A model generated the notes under the pieces. It searched no databases. It was not told where the DNA came from and was given only the letters and a program-made list of their open reading frames with translations. Of a DNA stretch of 64,000 nucleotides, positions 56,601 to 64,000 are shown piece after piece; position 1 is the first letter of the stretch, and every line of letters begins with the position of its first letter. Both the position numbers and the translations under genes were made by a program. Source of the DNA: Trachythela sp. YZ-2020 (taxonomy: Eukaryota > Cnidaria > Anthozoa > Malacalcyonacea > Clavulariidae); NCBI GenBank assembly GCA_016169945.1, contig JADLSH010000395.1, positions 6,352,001 to 6,416,000 on the forward strand, read 5' to 3'.

Positions 56601-59539
56601 TGTGTTCGCATGAAAAGACTTGTAACAAGCTTGTCAACATATTGCGACAATGTTGTCATTTTATCAAGCAGCTACAAGGTTGTCACTCACAACTTGTTAA
56701 CAAGTTGTTGAGTTGCAGGACGATAACAAGTTGTTGGAACAAGTTGGAACAAGTCTGTGTTGACAACTTGTAAACAAGCTGGGAACAAGCAGTGTTAACA
56801 CATCCTGATAACAAGTTTTGAAACATCATTGGTACAAGTCAGGTTTCTTACAACTTGTGCATTTTTACGTGTGCAAGCCCAACTCTGGTCTGCTTAAAAA
56901 GACGGAAACCACCAACAATAAATGAGAAAAAAGAAATGCATCATACCTGTGTCAATGTAGCGAATAGACGTCTTATCATGCAAGTCAGCACCAAAGTCTG
57001 CCATCAATGGCGCAGCATATTGTGCTGATGCATTAAACGTGTGCAGTCTCTCTCCAAGAAACACATAACCTTGAAACAAAACCATAAAATGCATTACCAT
57101 TATGATGCTTATACATTATCTGGATATGCTGAAACGAGATATTTTAAGGAATTTCTGTAAAGACCCTGATCTACACATTCAATAACAGTGTACTATAGCC
57201 ACTATGGGATCATTATCGTGTATGTCGAGAATTACTTACAAAAAAGAAAAGTCTAAAACTCTAAATACAGTTTACGTTGAGGTAACTAATTACTTCAGGC
57301 TCTGCGTTAACCCTTAAAAGGAAACTCTATAGCCCCTATACAATTGGAGAAGATGGCAGCATGTCAGTTGATTTTACGATTATCTTTTGCGACCCAAAAT
57401 TTATATGATTAATTAGACCAAAGTCAGGACGACGAACTTCATTTAAGCGCAAAAAATGACAACTGCATGCTGTTAGTATGAACAGAATTAACATACCCTA
57501 CAGGGCAGGTGGTCTACCCGCGAGGCAGAACACCTGAGAGACGGGCAAAGGAGCCTGCCTTCTGGGTGTCCCGCATCGAGGGTAGACCATATGCCATGGA
57601 AGCTAGACCTAAGTACGTAATATACATTTATTATATAGTAGACAGTAAGATATGGAAAATATGCCGTGACATATTTTCCATATCTTCACTAGTGAGGATA
57701 TCGATCACGTGACCATTTCCCGCCAATGGCTTTGTGTTTTGAAGTTGTCAATTTGACGATGACTATATAATAAAAAGAACATTACACTCATTCGCTGCGC
57801 TCATTCGTAAAATATTGTTTTCACCACTCGAAGATAAAATTCATATCTTCGCGCCGCCGTGTAATATCCTCTATATATACACTGTACTGTACTACCTTTA
57901 TTTGTGATGGTGACATTGTTAATAAGATGTCCATAATATGGGAAAATAAATGACGTCTTGAACAACTAATAATTGACAAAAATGAACAGAAAAAATAGTT
58001 TAGAAAACTGCCACTAAACAAAAGACCATGCAAGCAATAATTTGGTAGTTCAGCTTCAGCGAGGCGTAGAAATTTGTTGTTTTTTATACTCGTCAGCCTG
58101 AACGCTAAATTCAATGTTTCAAGCGGAGACCTTTCATCAGGAGACTTACTTATTAGTCCAAAACTGTTTCTATTCGGCAAAAACTAAGTAACACCCAGTA
58201 CGGCATGCCTATAGTGTATATAGTCTATACCGTATTTACAGGTCTTAAACTTTTACACATAAGATTTATAATCATGGCCAAGATGTGAACCCAAAAGTAT
58301 GGAATTAGGGATTGTGACTGACAAATCTTCCTAAGAAGTAAGAACGTTTGCATGGGGTGACGTAAAGAGATAAGAATACTGATGTTCCAAGCATTTATTT
58401 AAGGTCTTTGCAATGTTTTCTTCTAGCGAATATCTTGTGTATTAAATTATCCGATATAAATACTTTTTGAATATACATAATTACATGTACATAATGATCG
58501 ACTTACATCAGAGAAAATGATGTTCTTTGAAAGTTCACTGTGAAACTCAGGCTTGTTACTACCATCATCTAAATTATACCACCACTGCGTTCCATTACTA
58601 TAGTAATGTGAACTGTAATACTTGTGGTGATCCTAAGTGAGAAGAATAGCATTTTACTGACAGGAGCAGCAAGTAGTTCATATAAATATACCCCCAATGG
58701 CAATGAAACTATAGGATGAGAGTTAGATGCCAGTGTTTGACCCATCCACCATCTTGCTCTTCAATGTACATCTCGATTTCAAATGTGGGAATTAAAAACA
58801 GCAAAATTATAAAGGCTCAACGAGAAGACTTGTAATGATTTAATATAATAACACTTCAATTTTTTATCACCAATTCGTTGACTCAAACAGTCAGTGACTT
58901 TGCAGTGCGCGGTAATATTTTTACTTAATAGACTCCGTGGTTTTTAAGTGAAGGCATTTCGTCCGGAGCTATTAAAGGAGTTCACTAATTATTGACTGCT
59001 CACCCACGCGCCTGACAACTCATATTGACACCGTGCTCATTTCATTCGGCAAGGTTACATGATATTTTCGTTAATAGTATATAAGGCAATGTTACCGGTA
59101 CTTACTTCTTCATAATCACGTTTCGACGGAAATGTTGTAGCTGGTTTACGTCCTGGTGTTTTTCCTTTACTAGTGGTTTTATATTTAGTTGTTGTTGTTG
59201 TGTCAGGCTTCTTGGATGTTATAGGGCCTAGTGTAGTTTCAGTAACAAATGACATAGATTTCGACATGGGGATGGCTGTCTTACTGGGTTTTACTGCGGG
59301 AGAACTTGATCTGGGTGGAGTGGGTGATGTAGATTGTTTCAGAGACAAAGATGAGATTCTTGGTGTGACAGTCCTAGGTTTTGATGTTGGTCTTGCAGGG
59401 GTTATCGAGCTACTAACAATGGGACTAGTCATAGATATATTGGGTTGAACTGTGCCAACAGCACGCCGTACAATGTCGTGTTTTGCAAAAACATATTCCT
59501 TAGGAATTTTCTCGAAATCTTCAACAAGTTCTGAGATTT
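48084..59539 (-). CDS. PLXDC: plexin-domain-containing (PLXDC/TEM7-like) membrane protein, 5' partial
   Basis: Single-pass type I surface protein; vertebrate PLXDC1/2 are receptors on endothelium and neurons. Exons in transcript order: 59539-59106, 58632-58507, 57965-57896, 57069-56947, 53573-53520, 53420-53356, 51007-50890, 50323-50222, 49728-49647, 49214-49128, 48958-48946, 48852-48718, 48191-48084. Phases close to give 505 residues after the missing 5' exon(s). Order: Thr/Ser/Pro-rich linker ending KRDYEE; DHHKYYSS; FPYYGH; GYVFLGERLHTF...YAAPLMADFG; LTVEWANM; FSFQCSILKNGTLIFAYKN; VRVGISDTF; a PSI domain (NSCDTCLNTQTKFNCKWC, CSDGVDRHRMEWETAGC); TM span IAVIVIVLLVVIFVIVWFVY; short tail. The 13-nt exon and the CTA/GTAATA donor at 49128 are inferred from phase and are the least certain parts. 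No signal-peptide exon was recognised up to 64000. Confidence 0.9.
49250..49425. repeat. copy of the 7984-8308 dispersed element
   Basis: TCAAAAATGTTCTG, CCCCTTGAC, TTCTCAGTGA, CACCCTG and TACCAGATCA appear in the same order as at 8175-8290, ending in a long C run. Lies in a PLXDC intron. Confidence 0.65.
51396..53172 (+). repeat. 34-bp tandem array carrying a tRNA box-B motif, in a PLXDC intron
   Basis: About 53 head-to-tail units, each made of CACAGAGCAAGACACG, then GGGGTTCGATTCCC, then ACTG. Variants are ACCGGACAG or ACCGCACAG at the join, four or five Gs, and CGCGGATTCG in place of GGGGGTTCG. The core GGTTCGATTCC fits the Pol III box B consensus (GGTTCGANTCC), and the flanking Gs and Cs can form a T-arm-like stem. 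It covers about three quarters of the 2.35-kb intron 51008-53355, antisense to the gene's transcription. The unit has no stop codon in most frames, so long false open frames run through it on both strands. Confidence 0.97.
53584..53619. repeat. (TAA)n microsatellite
   Basis: About twelve copies of TAA/ATA, immediately upstream (in transcript direction) of the acceptor of the small PLXDC exon at 53573. Confidence 0.9.
53760..56116 (-). pseudogene. CR1/L2-like LINE, frameshifted, in a PLXDC intron
   Basis: Frame 56116-55322 is an AP-endonuclease-like domain (ETWL, GGVCIYIKN, YHPPGSDN, MGDLN, LSDHF). Frame 55277-54177 is a reverse transcriptase (RPISLTPVLSR, FGVIPGSSTSQALI, VLFDYQKAFDYVDH, INWIADFLTNRQQRV). 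The second frame shifts near 54235. Beyond the shift the catalytic region FVDDL and KLLGLTITSTLKWNEHV are visible in two further frames down to about 53790. The 3' UTR is not recognisable. At least two frameshifts make it inactive. It has the same orientation as PLXDC. Confidence 0.9.
56568..56876. mobile_element. inverted-repeat element with ACACGTAAAAA ends
   Basis: Left end CACACGTAAAAATTTCACA, right end complement of TGCATTTTTACGTGTG. The interior is packed with AACAAGTTG/CAACTTGT words in both directions. No exact flanking duplication was confirmed. A DNA transposon of MITE size, in a PLXDC intron. Confidence 0.65.
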
Positions 59540-59849
59540 CTATAAAACATAAATAAATAATATCGCCTTTAGACAACATAAAAATGATAAAATTTGTCTT
59601 TGGCATTGCAATTTAATGGACAAAAAGCTAAAATGATCTGATGTTCTATAAAACTACTACTACTACCAACATAAGGGCTCTACACATTAGATAAGCTAGT
59701 ATTGCTACCTAATATGTACTCACTCTCATTAAATAAAGTTTAATAAAAACAATAATAACATAAGTAAAGTCATAAGTGTCTCCCTTGTGCTGTCCAAATC
59801 TGCGAAAATGGACCTCCTCCTCATTTGATCTAAATTTTCTGCTCAAACC

Positions 59850-59904
59850 AGCCTGCACGCAGGCTATACCCTATAATCGGGCCGAAGCCTGCACGCAGGC
59901 TATA
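59850..59904. repeat. duplicated 16-bp palindrome
   Basis: AGCCTGCACGCAGGCTATA occurs at 59850-59868 and again, identical, at 59886-59904, 36 bases apart. Confidence 0.8.
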
Positions 59905-60042
59905 TCTTTACATATTAATTCTATTTTGTTATGATTGTTATGACTACTTTATTTTCATTGGTTAATATTTTGTTCACGTGACAGCTTTTATAGCGTTGCT
60001 ATAAAAGCTGATGTAATGTGTTTATCTGTCTACTAATTTCTC

Positions 60043-60073
60043 CTGACGAAGGGCTTTAGCTCGAAACGTCGAG
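60043..60073 (+). other. CTGACGA...GAAACGTC hairpin motif
   Basis: CTGACGAAGGGC, loop TTTA, then GCTCGAAACGTCGAG. A 13-bp perfect hairpin (CAGCTTTTATAGC against its complement) lies just upstream at 59992-60020. The word CUGANGA followed by a stem and GAAAC resembles the hammerhead ribozyme core, but one extra base and the missing third stem make that tentative. Confidence 0.4.
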
Positions 60074-60191
60074 ATTTTGTTTATATCTTTTAGGCACACG
60101 CGAAGCAACCCTCAATTTGTTCTCAAAGCCCAACGTTTTGTACTCCTTTTAACAAATTGATCGATCTAACCGGTCTGGTCGTGTTAATAGA

Positions 60192-60325
60192 CAGCTTTAG
60201 CAAACACAACGCGACGTCAAAGAGGACGTGAAAATGGCGTGATATGCCCATCTATGGATGTGCCCACGCCATTTTTACGCCATTTTCACGTCCTCTTTGA
60301 CGTCGCGTTGTGTTTGCTAAAGCTG
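60192..60325. repeat. near-perfect palindrome with 45-62 bp arms
   Basis: CAGCTTTAGCAAACACAACG at the left and its complement at the right. The arms continue through GACGTCAAAGAGGACGTGAA. Probably a MITE; the flanking duplication is unclear. Confidence 0.8.
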
Positions 60326-60530
60326 CATAATGGAATTAAGGAGCCCTTAGACGTCATTCTCAGTCCTCTGTATATTGTCCAGTAATCGCGGCAGGCACCG
60401 AAACTGGACGTGATCTTTGGCTTCACTTTTCTGTAGATTGGACAATTAACTGAATCCTGCACAATAATCCTGCACTGGCACGACTACAATAAATTACAGT
60501 ACATATACATCTTTATCTTAGGAACCGTTC

Positions 60531-61104
60531 ATTTCTTATCTGGGAGGGGGACTGGAGGAATTTAGTGACACCTCTTAAATCTTTGGCATGGCCCACCCCT
60601 TCATATACTCAACTTTTTTCCATTGGCCCACCTCGAAATAATGATATTTTTCAGATGACCCCCCCCCCCCCCAACCTTCTCTCCTAACAAATCCAAAGTA
60701 CATGTAACCTTAAAATCTCGTTTTTGTGAACAAAAATCTTTGTGATCATTGGCTGACTTTTAATACTGTAAATATATTTCAAGTTATACCTAGCAACATA
60801 TAGAACAAGCTGTAACTATGTTGTAATATCTTGCTCAAGATGTGTCAGAATCTATTTGAGCAGCAGTTGCGAGATTGAACCTAACTGCGTAGTCATTGTA
60901 TGGGTCTTGCATAACTAGGCGGGTTCGCCTAAAATTTGAATTTTAGTAGCCCAGAATGACCATTTCGTGTGCTTTCAGGGTGACATTCTTGCAACAGAAC
61001 AACAAAACATTGTATCGTTTTTTGCGTGACCCACCCCCTTCGGTGAATATTTTTCGCGTGGCCCACCCCTTTAAGGCCCTCCCAGATAAAGAATGAACGG
61101 TCCC
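60531..61104. mobile_element. Harbinger-like MITE
   Basis: Ends GGAACCGTTCATTTCTTATC and complement of GATAAAGAATGAACGGTCCC, flanked by TTA on both sides (60528-60530, 61105-61107). The interior has two inverted copies of GGCCCACC(C) words and a C run. 574 bases, non-coding. Confidence 0.75.
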
Positions 61105-64000
61105 TTAGGCCATTACGTACTCACGTCAAAACCTCGTAGTCCTGCTCAGTTTTCTAGGTTTAATATAGAGATGATGGAGTTTAACATGGAGTCTAGAGAT
61201 CAGTCGACTTATCCATTGCGCCGATTATCTGCATATTGATTAATTGGTAATCGGCTGTCTACCGATTATTTCAAGATTTTGTTCAGTGTTTTCAGTGGAG
61301 GATAGATTAATGTGTTTTCCCCCCAAAATTGCATCCCGTTGTTGAATCGCGTCGCTGCGTGCGAGACCTTCTTAACATGCACTTGCATGCATCAAGTTTA
61401 AATTTCTTTTGCGTCATTTTATATCATATCGTATTTTTAGTACGTTATTGTCCAAATAATATAATTGATGAGATATTGTCCATTGTTGTCCATTGTTGTT
61501 GTCCCCCCCCCCCCCACCCCTTTGACTGAAAACCTGGCTACACCACTGCAGACATCCTATTTCTACCACTGCCAGAAGTCTACATCATGGTGAAACGTAT
61601 TCAGATGTTTTATACACATACACTACATTACATCATATTAACCCAATATAGTGTAGGTGACACTTGTGTGTCAACATTTTAGCAGGAAGTGTCCCTATAC
61701 TATACAGTGTGACAGTGTCTACAGAACAGATACACAATCTGTAGATACTTAATCTGTGTCTGTGTTGACAAACTAAACTACAGTATATAATTTAAATCAA
61801 GACTGATAGTGCTGGGCACAGCGGGTTTTTTTCACGGCTCTCTCCTCCGGCCAACCGGGTCCGGAAAAAAACTCCGGCTCAGCGAAGAAATTTCCAGGCA
61901 ATCAAATTCGTGAAAACATTCATTTAATTAATTTCAAATTGCAAAGCTATCTTTTGTTTTTGTTTTTTTGATTTATTATATTATATGCGCTTATGATCTT
62001 CATGACTGTCGTCATAGCTGCGCGCTGCATGGCGCGATTTATGATTAATTTGTCAGAGTTTTTTCAGAAGACGCCACGACGACGCTACGACATTGTTGCG
62101 TTTGTTTAAATTTTATTTATTATAAATTTTTTTTACATGTTGCTTTTTGCTTTGTTTTTTAGCTGTGCCTTATGCATCGTGTGCAACCAATACCGTGCTT
62201 CATAGCTATATTTATGTTATGTTTATTTAATTATGGCAAGCCTATACACATATCATTGCGAGTATTTAATTTTTTTTCGATGATTCTTTTTCGGTTTTTT
62301 TTGATGTTCGACAGTACAGTAGTTTGCAGCACTGTTAATAAGTTTTCTGATATGTATCTGTGATGTGTTAGTTTTCTTCGAACTATATCGAACAATGTGT
62401 TTGTTGATTTTTGTGACGTTTTGTTGTTGTTGTGTGGCGTCTTGCGTTTAAAATGTAAGCAAACAGCTTAAAATTTTTAAAACATCTATTCAGCTGATAA
62501 CAGCTTATCTATTTTACTATAATGAGAGTGATAGTATCAATATACAGCAACAAGCAAAACAATCAAAAACAACCAAAACAGCAAAGAAAAAATATCTATG
62601 CCACCTATGAAAAATATGACTGATTTAATGAATGAAATTTGAAGAATGTGATGCCTTTTACTGAATGCATGTCAAAGAGCAATCGTCATAAATCGTTCGC
62701 ATGCAATGTCATAAAGTTATCGTATCAAAAATACAATACTGATCGTTTTATAAATTTATATTTACAAATTTAATAAGACATACACAAGCTTCTGATTGTT
62801 ACAACTTTCACTGTGATAGATCACAGACGCACGATGTAATGACTTGTTGCAATAACGACTTGAGATTTACAACAGGAGACGAGACTTTTTCACATGCTCA
62901 CAAATTGAAAGAATCAAAGTCATTCTCATTCCGGAGCTGGCAAACAGCTGAGCGGCGGCAACTCAAACTCGCAGCAGACAAAACGCAACTCCGCTCTCCG
63001 GCCAGCACGTGCATGGCCTTACAAGACCAGTGACTCAATGTGCACAGCTGATTTATGGAAAAGGGAGGGGGTGTGACAGGGGGTTGCGGAAGAGGTCACT
63101 ATCTCGAGTAAAATCTGCCCAGTAGTTTTTTTGTTAATCCATTGATATGGATTATATTTTTCTGACATTTATATTGAACAACATCCAGTACTCAGCCAGG
63201 TAAGCCTGACATTTCTAGTATCTGGGTGATGGTTCACTCCAAGCCTCGAATGTCCAGCAAGACACTGTAGATGGTGGTGTTTTTTGACCTACGTCATTTT
63301 TTTGACGTCATACACCAAAATGTAACGCAAAATTTAATCTTTTGGCAAATCCAGGCTCTTTATATTATATATGTATCGATTTATATCGCGACTATAATTT
63401 CAGGATTTGTAGTATAAACACAAATGTAAACTGTGTTCATTTTATGCTCTTAGCTCGACATAAATTTATGAGTATATCACAACTGTTAATCACAAGTTTG
63501 GTCAGACAAATTAACATCCTAAAGTCCACTACATTTTTCTGACAATGACAGGAATTGAAAATGCTAAGTTCTTATGTGTATAAAATCATTATTAAAATAC
63601 TGTATTTGCAGTATTTGCATTAAACAATATTTAATATACATTAAAATTACTACAGGTAACTATGAACCAGTCATTGTGAATCCCACCTCCTGCAACCAGG
63701 GAAATGGCAGAACAAAGTGGGAGATATAAGCCAGTATAACAAGTTTGTTGTCCCTCAATATACAGGGGAATCACTGGGGGTATGCACTCAGCTTTTGTGG
63801 TTGTAAAATCATAGACACAGCTTTGTGAGTTAATCAACTATCATTCAGAGGCTTTGAGAAATTATGGGGGGTCCACCCCCCTTCACCCCCTGGTTTCTGC
63901 CACTGCTGGCGCATAAAGCCAATGGGCAAGCTAATGAATGGCAAGCAGTCATCAGGAGTTTTCAAAGACATATTTTGTATTTTTGGGGTGCAAGAAATGC
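61105..64000. other. upstream region of PLXDC, no gene recognised
   Basis: A C-run at 61502-61515 is followed by CTGGCTACACCACTG, resembling a hAT-type end. A GC-richer block lies at 61811-61890. The open frame 62839-63033 shows no family I know. The PLXDC first exon may lie here or beyond the window. Confidence 0.4.

Noticed and set aside
62839..63033. 64-codon plus-strand frame
   Set aside because: No recognisable domain, no splice context. It could be an exon of an unknown gene, but nothing supports it.

Overview
The window is nuclear DNA from an animal. Its genes are split by GT-AG introns, it is AT-rich, and introns and gaps are full of small DNA transposons, tRNA-derived SINEs, CR1/L2-like LINEs and BEL/Pao LTR fragments. 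The repeat mix and metazoan-only families (plexin-domain-containing protein) suggest an invertebrate. A cnidarian is my best guess, but the sequence alone does not prove it. There is no prokaryotic gene organisation, CRISPR array or rRNA.

Five protein genes were rebuilt exon by exon, checking splice sites and reading phase. (1) FARSA, alpha subunit of cytosolic phenylalanyl-tRNA synthetase, + strand, 2060-9821, 12 exons, missing its N-terminal exon(s). (2) NASP, the SHNi-TPR histone H1/H3 chaperone, - strand, 21676-11045, 14 exons, complete. (3) BTF3, beta subunit of the nascent-polypeptide-associated complex, + strand, 28878-35483, 8 coding exons, complete. (4) PIGW/GWT1, inositol acyltransferase of GPI-anchor synthesis, - strand, 47446-37015, 5 exons, complete. 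(5) A plexin-domain-containing (PLXDC/TEM7-like) single-pass membrane protein, - strand, 59539-48084, 13 exons found, signal-peptide exon(s) missing. FARSA/NASP and BTF3/PIGW are convergent pairs; PLXDC and PIGW lie in tandem. The genes are unrelated housekeeping or receptor genes, not a pathway.

The rest is mobile or repetitive. Many short elements can be delimited by terminal inverted repeats plus target-site duplications: hAT-like with 8-bp duplications (3203, 7984, 22868, 29427, 32187), mariner/pogo-like with TA (6730, 20900, 29090, 36298, 40893) and Harbinger-like with TTA/TAA (20418, 33712, 60531). Decayed BEL/Pao copies lie at 22706-26690 and 43200-44851, and a broken LINE at 53760-56116.

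The most unusual structures are two large tandem arrays, each filling most of one intron. A 17-bp array of about 2.9 kb occupies NASP intron 6. A 34-bp array of about 1.8 kb in a PLXDC intron carries a tRNA box-B (T-arm) motif in nearly every unit. The longest open frames in the window (about 600 codons) are artefacts of the second array.
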